From positions 2,971,184 through 3,035,183 of the forward strand of contig OY725500.1 in the NCBI GenBank assembly GCA_963281255.1: 64,000 bases of DNA, given 5' to 3'. The position numbers and the translations under genes are program-made. A model generated the notes under the pieces. The model saw only the letters and a program-made list of their open reading frames with translations. It searched no databases and was not told the origin of the DNA. The first letter of the stretch is position 1, and each line of letters starts with the position of its first letter. This DNA is from Aphrocallistes beatrix. Taxonomy: Eukaryota > Porifera > Hexactinellida > Sceptrulophora > Aphrocallistidae. Below are positions 1 to 10,346 of this stretch, piece after piece.

Positions 1-277
1 TGTAAATTTTTGACAATTTTCAAAATTTCAAAAATCTGTTTGTTCATCATTAGTTAGGTTAGATCATCGATTTATGAAAGAATTTGAAAAGTTTCTAAAA
101 GGTTGTAAGCATGTTGTGTCCGATTTGTTCCTTTAAAATTTTTTTAAAATCTGTAGAATTTTTCTGATTATTAATGCAGTTTTGCAGATAACTCTGCGAT
201 TCAAATCTGCACTGAAAAATTAAATTACTCTTTCGAAAAATTGAATAGTTAGCTATTATAGGAAATGCCAACCTTAA
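1..277. mobile_element. K-family TTAA element, right end (cut by window edge)
   Basis: The sequence ends in ...GCCAACC followed by TTAA at 274-277, the same end seen in the complete K copies. The interior matches K copies near 23.8, 37.1 and 38.8 kb (a run about a cut-off ~1.2-kb non-coding element). The other end lies outside the window. No coding capacity is visible. Confidence 0.7.
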
Positions 278-395
278 TGTTTGTCCGAATTGATTGAAGA
301 ATTTGTCGTCGTAGAAATATGAAAATTGACATTTAGGTTTCAAATGGTGAGTCTATGATTAAGCTCGAAGATGGATACGGGATATCGATATTTCG

Positions 396-1622
396 TTAAG
401 GTTGGTGTTTCCCATGCGAAACTTGTTTTTTATTAAAAATGTGCCCAAATTGCTTTTTTATCATTTTTAGATCCTTATAGGGGTTCTAAACAATAATCCC
501 GATTTTTATAACTCCAGCCCCAATATTTCGCCACTTTGAGCCACTTGTATCACCTGGTGTCGCTCTAAAAACGACACATTTTAAATGCGAAATGTCCCAC
601 AGCTCTAACTCCTTTAAACAGTGCCAGATCATCTTTTTTATGCTGATTTCATGCTCAGCACTGGATTTCCAGCAATTTGATATATATATTGACCATATTT
701 GGAAACATTTTTGTTTGACCGTGCCTAGCAACGGCCAGGAACTTTTTAACATTCCTAACCGTTGCTAGGAAAAGGCAACCAAAAATATTTCCAAATATGG
801 TCAATATATATATCAAATTGCAGGAAATTTAGTGCTGAGTACGAACTCAGTATTAAAATAACGACCTGGCATAGTCAAATAAAGTTATAGGTATGGGATT
901 TCGGCGGAAACTATCGGAAATTGTCATTTTTGGGCCCCCAGTGATAACTGTCAACTTTTTCACACTTTTGAAGGTGTCATGATGTGAAAATATTTGATAT
1001 GCCATATTTTGAAGTTAAGTACTACTATAAGTTGTTGATTGAGGATGTTTTGATGTTATATATTATCAGAATTCCGTAAAAACAAATGGAAATCAAGCAT
1101 TTCCGAAGAAAACTGCTTTGTAGCATGTTTTTAGCACTCAAAAAAATCAATTTTACAACGGAGGATTCTCTAGTTACAAAAGTCATAGAGTAAAAAACTC
1201 GATTGTTTTGGAAAGATCTCGTCACGTAGAATAAAATGATAGAGACAGATTTTCGATATTCTACTTTAGAAAAAAGTTAAAATATTTTTCCTTTCAAAAA
1301 TCTGCCTCTAAATTTTGTATAAACGAAATTTGAAAGAAAAAATTATTTAGGTTAAAATTGAAAATTATATTCCTATTATTTTCTTTATTCAACCATTTTG
1401 TGTAAGAATAATTGAGTAAAAGAGGCATTAGGCATTGAAGTTTCCTTGAATGTCCTCTATAATTTAGGTCATTTGGGAAAAAAATAATTTTTCTCTTACT
1501 TCTTGGGCTCCCGAAAAGTGTATTTTTGCAGATAACTCATCGAGAATAGTTTCCACAAAAAATTTCAGAAGAAAATAATGAAAACTTTAAAAGTTAGTTC
1601 TGGAAGGAAACACCAACCTTAA
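396..1622. mobile_element. K1: complete K-family TTAA element (non-autonomous)
   Basis: TTAA at 396-399 and 1619-1622 flanks a ~1.2-kb body whose ends are inverted copies of GGTTGGTGTTTCC. The centre (about 640-850) is itself an imperfect palindrome around the GCAACGG/CCGTTGC pair. TTAA duplications are known for Kolobok and piggyBac; I infer one of these superfamilies but see no transposase. Open frames inside, such as 486-752 minus, recur only because the repeat recurs and are not credible genes. Confidence 0.8.
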
Positions 1623-2063
1623 ACGATACTTCGCTTCTAATTTGATTGGTAAGTTGTAAACACATTTGAATGTTAGTGTTACAATCATATTGTATCCGCT
1701 ATAGCGTTGTAAAGAATGTTAGAATTGAAACTCAAAGATATATTCACCAGTTCATCATCGAAATAAATATAAATGTTTAATTTTTTTAGTATTTTTTAAA
1801 TAATTTTGAAATTTGAATTAGGATCAACTCCATATTGATATCAAACACGTTTTAGGTCATATTCCTACTTCGAAGGTTTTAGGTCTTATTCCTACTTCAC
1901 ACGTTTTAGATCTTATTCCTATATCAATATTAGGTCATTTTCCTACTTTGGAAATTTCCTTAGGTCAAATTCCTACTTAAATTTTATGTTATTTTCTACA
2001 TCAGTTTTAGGTAAAATTCCGAATTGATTTTAGGCCAAATTTCGCGTTCCCCCGTATAATCCT
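1623..2063. repeat. AT-rich spacer with degenerate tandem repeat (about 1850-2040)
   Basis: From about 1850 to 2040 the phrase TTTTAGGTC(A/T)TATTCCTAC(T) recurs five or more times with spacing of roughly 25-45 bases and growing divergence. The rest of the interval shows nothing recognisable. Confidence 0.55.
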
Positions 2064-2101
2064 TACTATTAAAACTCGATTAATCTATATATATATATAT
2101 A

Positions 2102-2289
2102 CAGTTGACTCCGCTTAATAGGGCCACTGTTTAATCGGGTCAGCCGCTTAATCGGGCCACTTTTGGCAGGACCGGAATAGCTCTCACACATAGAAGCTAA
2201 TACAAAATATTTTCGGGAAATAGGGTCCTCCGCTTAATCGGGGCAAAATGACCTCTGTCCGAAGTGGCCCTATTAAGCGGAGTCGACTA
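2102..2289. mobile_element. Pogo/Tigger-like MITE (188 bp)
   Basis: The ends are inverted copies of AGTTGACTCCGCTTAATAGG / its complement at 2264-2288, starting CAG and flanked by TA on both sides. The shape (CAGT, TA duplication, short TIR, no ORF) fits the pogo branch of Tc1/mariner. It sits in the TA microsatellite of the CRE repeat. Confidence 0.7.
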
Positions 2290-2698
2290 TATATATCTGT
2301 AACGAATTGATTGAAGAAACTGCCGGGCGCAGAAAGCTGATTTTTGGCATGTGGGAGTATTTTGGCTATGGCTCCAGTAAGTTCTGAGCTCAGACCAAAA
2401 TGTCGACTCATCATGGAATTATGACGTCATTGTCACATTTTTAAAAGTTAAGCAACACAGTTATTCGAGCATAACTCAGCCATTATAGGAGATAGATGGT
2501 TGAAATTTTAATAGAATATGTATACTAACATACCTCACATATGATACAACTATTGTCAAAAAATGATGAGTCATCACTTTGTTATGACGTCATCATTACT
2601 CATCAAAAATTTTAAAATTGACAAATTTGGTGATTTCTTGAGTGATATCGATTATAACAGTAGGACAGACATATTTAGAGATGCTATCTCCCTTATAA

Positions 2699-4604
2699 TT
2701 AAGGATACCGCCCGTGAAAAATCCATAGGTTTGGCTTACAGCATATATCAAGAATAGAAATATATAAGATGTTAAGCGTGGGCAGGTAGTGCAATTAAAA
2801 AATATTGAGACATGCCAAACAGTTTTTGGCTCGCATTTCTAGTTTTTGAGTTACAGCGTCTCAAAGTCGTTTTTTTCCGTTTTTCCCTAGCACATCTTAA
2901 TGGTAAGCCCTCCTGCACTCTGTGATTTTTTCAAAGCACATGTTTGGATCAAATGCTTCGAAAATTTATTCATAGATAGTCTATCATATTTGCCACTTCA
3001 TAGGACCAAAAGAAAGTTAAAATTTTAAAAATTGTAAATTTTATCGGTGTCCGAATAAAAAGGGCCAAAAAACGGCGAAAAAAGCCCGATTTTCTTTGCA
3101 AATCAGCAATAAAATCACAAATTTATAAAATATCAAAAATTGAGTGGTCCTACGCTCATCGCCTAATGATATGGAACAACTCCTGAAATTTTCAAACATC
3201 TATCTCAAAGCAATTTTGAGTTAAAATTTTTGAAAGACGGTCAATTTTGGAATTTTAAAGTCCCGAGATATAGGGATTTGAAGTTTTGATGGTAAGAACG
3301 ATGCAAAATGAGCTATTAACGAAAAATAAAAGCATCCATGGACATTTAATCGCGTGTATACTAATGAATTAGATGTATTCCAACAGATTTTGGTGAAAAT
3401 AGCAAAATTATACTGAAAATTCACAAATAACATGAGGCCCCTAACCCCGAATATTTTGAACCAATTAGGGAATGTAAATCATATTCCTAGCAGTACAATG
3501 TATAATTCATCGGTTTAGAATGAATAAAGAGCTACCAAAAAGTATATTAGGAAGTTAGAGCGAGAGTCTACGACTTTTAGTTTTCAAGTTAGGATTTTCG
3601 AAAAATGCTACGTCATCACGTGATAAAAATTTGAAACTTAGCATTCCATTCCATGTAGTACATTTATTATTTAAGAATCAGATATATACCGTCTTGAAAA
3701 GTATATTAGGAATTGAGAGCTAAGAATTTTGGTGTATATTTCCCGAGATATGGAGGAATCTGTTTTTGGACCATAAATGGGGGGGCTTTGACCGAAATTT
3801 GGAGATAAATGCTTTGAACTTCCAAAATAATCATGTTGGGTGCTTCAAAGTTTCTGTATACATTGCTAGTGACTATTGCATTGTTTTTTGAGTATAATAG
3901 CTACTTTTGGGAACTTATTTCATGACAAGATTCACCATTTTCTAATATATTCAAAGTTCTCCATAGAATTTGTATTACAACAAAAACGATGATTAGTCAA
4001 GAAATATTTACTTTTTGACAAAGAGATGTTTGAGGAACCTATATATTATCATATATATCCTTTCATTTAAGATTATTATTGATTATATATCTTCAATAGT
4101 TTTTAAGCATTGACATCGAGCACTTTGGAGGCCATAGAGTGGTTTGATGTCCGAACTTTACCTACAATATACTATAACTTACGAACTAATGTTCAGAATT
4201 TTTTTCTATACACAATAGCTAATATCACAACGGCCATTTCCCGAGCATTTTAGAAATGAAGTCCCTCATAAAGATATTTTTGATTGGATTTCAGGTGCCT
4301 CTTTTTCTAAATTCATCTGTTTTATAATATTTAAAGGGGCCAAAACCATTTTGAGGTTCGTATAATTGAAAAAATATCAGATAAGTTAGAAAATAATTGA
4401 TGAATGCGCCGCAAAATCACGAATAACTTTCCGATTTTTAGTACGCCTGAGCTTTAGGTGCCCAGTTCTAGAATATCAAAATAAATACCGTCCAACAAGT
4501 ACGATTAGATGGTAGACTACTCAATAATCCGATGGAATTGACAATAAAAAATTCCACAATTTTTTTTAATGTTTTGCGATGTTTTTCGAGGGCGGTATCC
4601 TTAA
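2699..4604. mobile_element. Z1: complete Z-family TTAA element (non-autonomous)
   Basis: TTAA at 2699-2702 and 4601-4604 flanks a 1,898-bp body with short inverted ends GGATACCGCCC...GGGCGGTATCC. The insertion splits the CRE repeat exactly where the undisturbed copy at 7810-7830 reads ...CTTATAATTAACCAATGT, so the empty site confirms a TTAA duplication. No open frame of note exists inside. Mobilisation by a Kolobok- or piggyBac-type transposase is inferred. Confidence 0.85.
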
Positions 4605-4699
4605 CCAATGTGACCTCAGGCGACCGAGGGGAGCCTCCGGCGGACACAAAGTGTCCGCCAGCCGCGCAGCGCATGCAAGCGAAGCGCGCTTGTATCTAA

Positions 4700-4936
4700 T
4701 AAAGTATATATAATCCGTTCAATATAATCAAATAGTACTGGGTTTTACCAAATGTTGAAAATACAATTACTGTTATGGGTTAATAAGAACACTACATAAT
4801 CCAAAATATTGTAAAATAGAATATATAATTACTTATTATCATGAACCACGTCTATTTGGAGCTGGAGGCCCGGGCTAAATGGCCCTGCTGGCCCCCCTCT
4901 CATAGGACCTGGTTGCATCATATGTAAGGTATGTTA
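4700..4936. other. Spacer with short GC-rich patch
   Basis: AT-rich sequence with one GC-rich stretch at about 4858-4915 (runs of GGCCC and GCCCCCC). I could not connect the patch with a tRNA, SINE promoter box or any other repeat in the window. Confidence 0.3.
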
Positions 4937-5733
4937 GTGTACTCATGGCCTACTTAATATACGGCTATATATGTCACCGAGAAGGCCATAAAACGAAGAG
5001 GCCAGTTTTAACAAAGTCAAAATTTAATTAGACCGATAAATCAAAAACCGCTTCCGATAGACATTTGAAATGTATTATTACCATATACAAACATTATGTG
5101 AGAGTATCCAATTTCGCTGTCAAAAATTTGATATGTCATCATGTGATTGCGCAATAGGCTCTTTTTAGAGCGGAAAATGCTGTTGTTCCAGCTCATATTA
5201 AACTACGTTATCTGCATTTTTAATGCTTGATTTTTGATTGAGCAACAATAGGAAGACCTCAAGCCAAAAAGTCAGGGAATTTTAGTTGGAATGTCTATGC
5301 ATTCCTCAGTTGCTATGGAAACAAAAAATTACATGTTTAAGCCATAACTCGAAAAGTATAGATCGTAGACACTAAGAAATTATACCATTTATTCCGTAAA
5401 CTATTACATCTTATATGAGAATAATACTATTCACATGTCTATTTTCAATAAGTTCTGAGTTATCTAGAATTTTGTCACATCTCATTACTTCTCTATAGAT
5501 CGTAATAAAATCCTATAGATAACTCAGAACTTATTGAAAATAGTAGAGGTGTACCGGATTAGAGATTTTCTACTCCGGCCGGATTCGGTTATCCGGCCCG
5601 ATATCCTGCTAAATATTTATTTGATAAATGATACCATAATATCACATCAAGACCGAGTTATGCTTACGTATTTTTAATTGATTTGCACAACATATATCCT
5701 ATTAAAACTCGATTATTGTATACAACATATATC

Positions 5734-7302
5734 CATAGCCTACTTAATATAAGGCCTGACAGTAACTTAGAAAATAAGGACCAAGGATGAAAGACAAGAT
5801 GGTAATACTTATCAAACCACAATATTTAATATCGAAAATATTATAATAATTAACCACATTTATTATAAATATTATTTGAATGAATACTACTATTGATCAT
5901 ATATTATTCAAAACTTTTATATTACACATACTACTAGTCGCCTATTTTGAATCCCCCTACTCTTTCAATAATATTAGCTTCTATCTCATTCCGACATGCC
6001 ACTCTTGTTTCTGTCCCTGGATACAAGAGTAACCACAACGTTGGTGATCGGGTTCCAGTTTTCAAGGGTGCCTGAAAGTCCACTTGACCTAAAATAAAAG
6101 AAAAAAGGCTTGGACACGTGCTCTTCATCGTGAGGATATAAGTGACCTCAATGTTGTTTACGTATGCATCAAGCACTTTCAGAAAGAAGATGCGACTTCA
6201 TTTTCAAAGTACCAAAAGGAGATGGTACTTTTACTGAAGTACTACGCGTCAAACCAACTGAAGGAAGGTACTGTTCCAAGTCTACTACCTGGCTGTCCAG
6301 CTTACTACTCAGCTAAATCTACTAAACTCGCTTGTCATACGATGCAAAAGAAGAGGATGTGATTAATCAAACCCTGCAACTTAGTTTGAGATTTGAGAGT
6401 GAGGAGAAAGTTCATCGCTAACTCTCTAAAAGACGTGAAAGATAAGTTAACCTTGATTTCACTGCCTAATAGTTGGTTTGTATGGTTTACTAATGAAACA
6501 TCACGTTCGCTCTCGCTAAGATGGCTGAAAGAAATATATACATATGCACATTTGTACCTTATCAATTTCTATTTATCTGCCTCAGCCTATTTTCATGTGG
6601 ACAAAACATCCTCATTTCCATAGGCAATTAATGACATCCGACATTGAATCTGTTTTTCGAGAACTTGCTTTAATACACGACTCTAATTCTAAAACACTAA
6701 GCAGTCATTCCATATACCCCGAACCAAAGAGCATATTAAGGAGGTCATCAATGGTTTAATAACTATTTGACTAACTCTTGTGGTTTTTCCTATGTGTTGT
6801 CCTCATATACAAACAGATCCATTGGAACACCATTTCGGGCTGTATCGTATGATGTCGAGTTCTAATTACCATATCACCTAGCGTCGACTCAAACTTTCTA
6901 GCATATTTCTTCTTATTTCTATTATGTAGTTTCTTGGTGTCCTTGATTTTATTTATCTATTATAAACTGAATGCATACAAGTCGCTAGCTAGCTAGCTAG
7001 AGTCCGAATGAGGAGAGAGAGTTATTATTTCTGTTGTGTGTTGTATTTCTACTAATTATGTTATACGTATAATGTAGTTTGTATGTAATGTACTATTAAT
7101 ATTAAATTATGATATCCAATCACCATTCCCACTATACATGATAATTTTAACCACAAGGTAACAGGGCAGTAATGTTTGGGAATTCTGGAGATGCATAGTT
7201 AACTTAATAACTCAATTCACTGGATTATAGAAAATAAAATTTCCCATCTTGTTGTTCATCCATGGTACATTTACTGTCAGGCCTTATATTAAGTAGGCTA
7301 TG
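5734..7302. mobile_element. P2: P-superfamily element (1.57 kb)
   Basis: Ends CATAGCCTACTTAATATAAG and the complement at 7272-7302 form ~30-bp inverted repeats; the 7-mer ATATATC flanks both sides (5727-5733, 7303-7309). The interior has small open frames (for example 6393-6623) without a recognised domain, so I treat it as non-autonomous or a badly decayed P element. It lies inside the head of CRE repeat copy 2. Confidence 0.8.
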
Positions 7303-7310
7303 ATATATCC

Positions 7311-7920
7311 TATTAAAACTCGATTATTGTATACAACATATATACTATTAAAACTCGATTATTGTATACAACATATATACTATTAAAACTCGATTATTGT
7401 ATATATATATATATATCTTTAACGAATTGATTGAAGAAACTGCCGGGCGCAGAAGGCTGATTTTTGGCATGTGGGAATCTTTTGGCTATGGCTCCAGTAA
7501 GTTCTGAGTTCAGAGCAAAATGTCGACTCATCATGGAATTATGACGTCATTGTCACATTTTTAAAAGTTAAGCAACACAGTTATTCGAGCATAACTCAGC
7601 TATTATGGGAGATAGAAGGCTGAAATTTTAATAGAATCTGTATACTAACATACCTCACATATGATGCGACTTTCATCAAAAAATGATGACTCATCACTTT
7701 GTTATGACGTCATCATTACGCATCAAAAATTTTAAAATTGACAAATTTGGTGATTTTTCGAGTGAAATCGGTTTTAACACTAAGATGGACATATTTAGAG
7801 ATGTTATCTCCCTTATAATTAACCAATGTCACCTCCAGGCGACAGAAGGGAGCCTCCGGCGGACACAAAGTGTCCGCCAGCCGCGCAGCGCAAGCAAGCG
7901 AAGCGCGCTTGTATATAGTA
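7311..7920 (+). repeat. CRE repeat, copy 2 (best-preserved, with tandem head)
   Basis: Two extra copies of the ~40-base head unit (TATTAAAACTCGATTATTGT) precede a TA microsatellite, then the standard body with TGACTCA near 7686, TGACGTCA near 7543 and 7705, an unoccupied TTAA at 7818 (the site used by Z1 in copy 1), the GGCGGACAC hairpin and the GCGCGCTTGT end at about 7905. Confidence 0.8.
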
Positions 7921-8034
7921 AGATATGATCTGTTAATAAAAGAACATATTTAGTTTTCAATTCTAATAATTCTTATTTAATTTTGTGATCGCTTTTCCTA
8001 TTAGCTTGAAAGATACTAGTATATCAATCCTAGC

Positions 8035-8286
8035 ATGAGTGAAATTTGGGCATTTTTCTCAATATCTAAGAACGATTCTTCGAGAGCACTCTGTAATGAA
8101 TGTGAAGCCAACATATCACGTGGTAAGAATCCGAAAACATATTGCACGTCACCACTGTGGAACCATTTAAACATTCACATTCAGAAATTTACAAAAAAAT
8201 CGATATTCACAATTGGAACCACTATCCGACCGGATAGTGGTTCATATCCGGTTCCGGCCGGATATCCGGTAAATGGCCGGATATAG
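8035..8286 (+). pseudogene. BED zinc-finger N-terminus of hAT transposase (truncated)
   Basis: The ORF starts at 8035 with MSEIWAFFSISKNDSSRALC and carries the CxxC (LCNEC) and the W..HL...H half of a BED zinc finger, the DNA-binding module at the N-terminus of many hAT transposases. After about residue 55 it runs straight into the CCGG-rich right end of the surrounding hAT element, so the remaining ~500-600 residues, including the catalytic core and dimerisation region, are deleted. The ATG choice is supported by correct placement relative to the BED domain. Probably not functional beyond a possible DNA-binding peptide. Confidence 0.65.
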
Positions 8287-8837
8287 CCGGATACCGGATT
8301 AGAACCGGATATCCGGTACACCCCTAGAAAATAGACATGTGAATAGTATTATTCTCATATAGGAAGTAATAGTTTACGAATTAAATGGTATAATTTCTTA
8401 CTGCCTACGATCTATACTTTTCGAGTTATGGCTTAAACATGTAATTTTTGTTTCCATAGCAACTGAGGAATGCATAGTCATTTCAACTAAAATTTCCAGA
8501 TTTTCTGGCCGGAGGTCTTCCTATTGTTGCTCTATCAAAAAAATCAAGCATTAGAAATGCAGATAACGATGTTTAATATGAGCTGGAACAGCAACATTTT
8601 CCGCTCTAAAAAGAGCCTATTACGCAATCACATGGTGACATATCAAATTTTTGACAGCGGAATTGGATACTCTCATATAATGTTCGTATATGGTAACAAT
8701 ACATTTCAAATGTCTTTCGGAAGCGGTTTTTGATTTTTTGGTCTAATTAAATTTTGACTTTGTTAAAACTGGCCTCATCGTTCTATGGCCTTCTCGGTGA
8801 CATATATAGCCGTATATTAAGTAGGCCATGGTGTACT

Positions 8838-9085
8838 CATTTATTAAAATTTCAGCCTTCTATTACCTAAAATGGTTATAGTCGAAAAACTGAATTTCTT
8901 ATTTAAAAAAGGTGACAATGACGTCAAAATTTCATGATTAGTCGACATTTTCGTCTGAGCTCAGAACTAGTGGAGCTATAGCCAAAATACTCCCACATTC
9001 CAAAAATCAGCTTTCTGTGCCCCGTAGTCTCTTCAAATATACGTATATCCACACACACGTACATTAATCGAGTTTTTAATAGTAA
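8838..9085 (-). repeat. CRE repeat, partial copy 3
   Basis: Reverse-oriented fragment holding the body (AATGACGTCAAAATTTCATG near 8920) and the head (ACATTAATCGAGTTTTAATA at about 9060-9080). The tail with the hairpin is missing. A further isolated head unit occurs at about 9208-9240 in + orientation. Confidence 0.65.
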
Positions 9086-9249
9086 TAGGAGGTTATTATT
9101 GCCTACAAATTGTATGAAATACTGTTGTGGTTTCATATGTGCGGACTATGACGTAATCGTTTATCGTACTTGTGTTATCATTATAACTTGACACTTTTTA
9201 ATGAATCCTTACTATTAAAACTCGATTAATGTATATATACTACTATATA

Positions 9250-9820
9250 TCAAGGTTGAAACCGCTTCAACCAAATACCATTTCAACCGAATAATGGTCA
9301 GACCAAATAATTTGGTTAACCAAATAATGGTCAAACCGAATAATTTGGTTAACCGAATAATGGTCAAACTGAATAATTTGGTCAACCGAATATTTGGTCA
9401 ACCGAATATTTGGTCTACCGAATAATTTGGTTAACCAAATAATACTTGATTATATTTTTGCATAAATTTTTATCTATTATATAAATATTTATACAAAAAT
9501 ATAATCAAGTATAAGTAGGCCTGTTATATTAATTTGTGTTCGGACCACCTCATGTAAGAACGTGTGATTGTATTGGGAAAGCATGCAAGTTATTTGTTTG
9601 ACCAAATATTCGGTTGACCAAATTATTCGGTTGACCAAATATTCGGTTGACCAAATTATTCGGTTGACCAAATTTTCGGTTAACCAAATTATTCGGTTGA
9701 CCAAATTATTTAGTTCTCAACCGAATACCAAATAATGATATTTGGTTACAAACCAAATATCAATTATTTGCAAATAATATTTGGTCGAACCGAATAATCA
9801 ACTATTCGGTTTCAACCCTG
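9250..9820. mobile_element. Foldback MITE made of CCGAATAATTTGGT repeats
   Basis: Ends CAAGGTTGAAACCG and CGGTTTCAACCCTG are inverted. Both arms are packed with 14-20-base variants of (A)CCGAATAATTTGGTCAACC and the core (about 9447-9512) is a perfect inverted repeat of TACTTGATTATATTTTTG. hAT-like by its ends (CA(A/G)GG) but flanking 8-mers CTATATAT and CTTAAAAT do not match well, so the class is tentative. The ORF 9489-9704 is only this repeat translated. Confidence 0.6.
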
Positions 9821-9872
9821 CTTAAAATTCATATTCTACGCACTAAATTTACTCATTTTATAGTCTTTCAAC

Positions 9873-10346
9873 TAGTGATCGACCGGAACCAATATTTTTT
9901 CCGGGACCGGGAGCGGGAATATATTTTTTCACCTGGACCGGGATTAAACCGGAATTAAAACTGGGATCTAAGTAAATCAAATGATTGCCCTTAAAATAGA
10001 CATGTAGTTCCCATCGGGGGTTCTACCACACCCAGGGAAAGTTTACTTGGTCCACAGGGCGAAGAATGGGAAGGTATGTTACAATACATATTGTAGAATA
10101 ATAATCAGTTGTTTTGCAAAAACACCGTTACCAAAAATCAAAAGCTAATTATTCACCATTCTCCAATCATATTTTCACTGTTAATCAGCAGCAGGCTTCT
10201 TACCAATATGAATATATTATTATACAAAGAAACTATTTATGATGTAATTTCTATTGAATTTCATTAATCACACTCGGCTACTTTTGAAGAGATCTTGTTT
10301 CGCTTCTTGTTCCTCTTCGAGTTAAATCCTACGTATACAATCGATC
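9873..10346 (+). mobile_element. Left terminal region of BED-hAT element
   Basis: TAGTGATCGACCGG at 9873 matches the hAT end consensus seen elsewhere in the window (TAGNGNNCGACCG at 12279 and 18407), followed by CCGG/CCGGGA-rich sub-terminal DNA to about 9970. It lies upstream of, and in the right orientation for, the transposase remnant starting at 10347. No matching right end was found; the right side seems lost near 11990. Confidence 0.55.

Larger units (their letters stand above)
2064..4690 (+). repeat. CRE repeat, copy 1 (interrupted by two insertions)
   Basis: One copy of the window's most frequent short repeat. It begins with ACTATTAAAACTCGATTAAT plus a TA microsatellite, continues with CTGTAACGAATTGATTGAAG near 2296, carries TGACGTCA sites (2421 and 2584 areas) and resumes after Z1 at 4605 to end in a GC-rich tail holding a perfect hairpin (GGCGGACAC stem, AAA loop) and GCGAAGCGCGCTTGT. 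Interrupted by the MITE at 2102-2289 and by Z1 at 2703-4600. The class is uncertain: microsatellite near the 5' end and terminal hairpins recall Helentron-type non-autonomous elements, but this is inference. Confidence 0.75.
5544..8326 (+). mobile_element. hAT element, internally deleted, with 8-bp target duplication
   Basis: Ends TAGAGGTGTACCGG and CCGGTACACCCCTA are inverted repeats flanked by the identical 8-mer GAAAATAG (5536-5543, 8327-8334), the signature of hAT. Sub-terminal DNA is rich in CCGG motifs. Its own body is only 5544-5700 plus about 7920-8326 and retains the first exon of a BED-type transposase at 8035. The middle is occupied by the CRE repeat and element P2, so it was a Ds-like deletion derivative before those insertions or lost the gene later. 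Confidence 0.85.
4944..8830. mobile_element. P1: P-superfamily foldback element carrying a nested hAT
   Basis: The direct repeat GTGTACT (4937-4943 and 8831-8837) bounds an element with ends CATGGCCTACTTAATATACG and its complement. The two arms (about 4944-5480 and 8335-8830) are inverted copies over roughly 500 bp, so without the nested insertion it would be a ~1.1-kb near-perfect hairpin. Ends fit the CANRG pattern and 7-8 bp duplication known for the P superfamily. No transposase is present in the arms. A hAT element sits in the loop. Confidence 0.75.

Noticed and set aside
486..752. Recurring peptide (IYISNCWK...EHE(I/F)SIKK) in ORFs at 486, 24456, 37596, 37872, 38015 and 45547
   Set aside because: It is the translated central palindrome of K elements; frames differ between copies and strands, and none extends beyond it.
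4855..4920. tRNA or tRNA-derived SINE in the GC-rich patch (also 62160-62270)
   Set aside because: No cloverleaf, A/B box pair or T-loop GGTTCGAATCC-type sequence could be drawn.
7683..7928. ORFs in CRE repeats (2563, 7683, 44532, 44559, 47740, 48277)
   Set aside because: Same repeat read in several frames and both strands; no conserved protein signal, and all run into the GC-rich hairpin tail.
9245..9820. CRISPR-like spaced repeats
   Set aside because: Units occur as inverted arms of a MITE with variable spacing and no unique spacers; the genome is eukaryotic.
9242..9828. 8-bp hAT duplication around the 9250 MITE
   Set aside because: CTATATAT versus CTTAAAAT match at only about five positions in AT-rich DNA.
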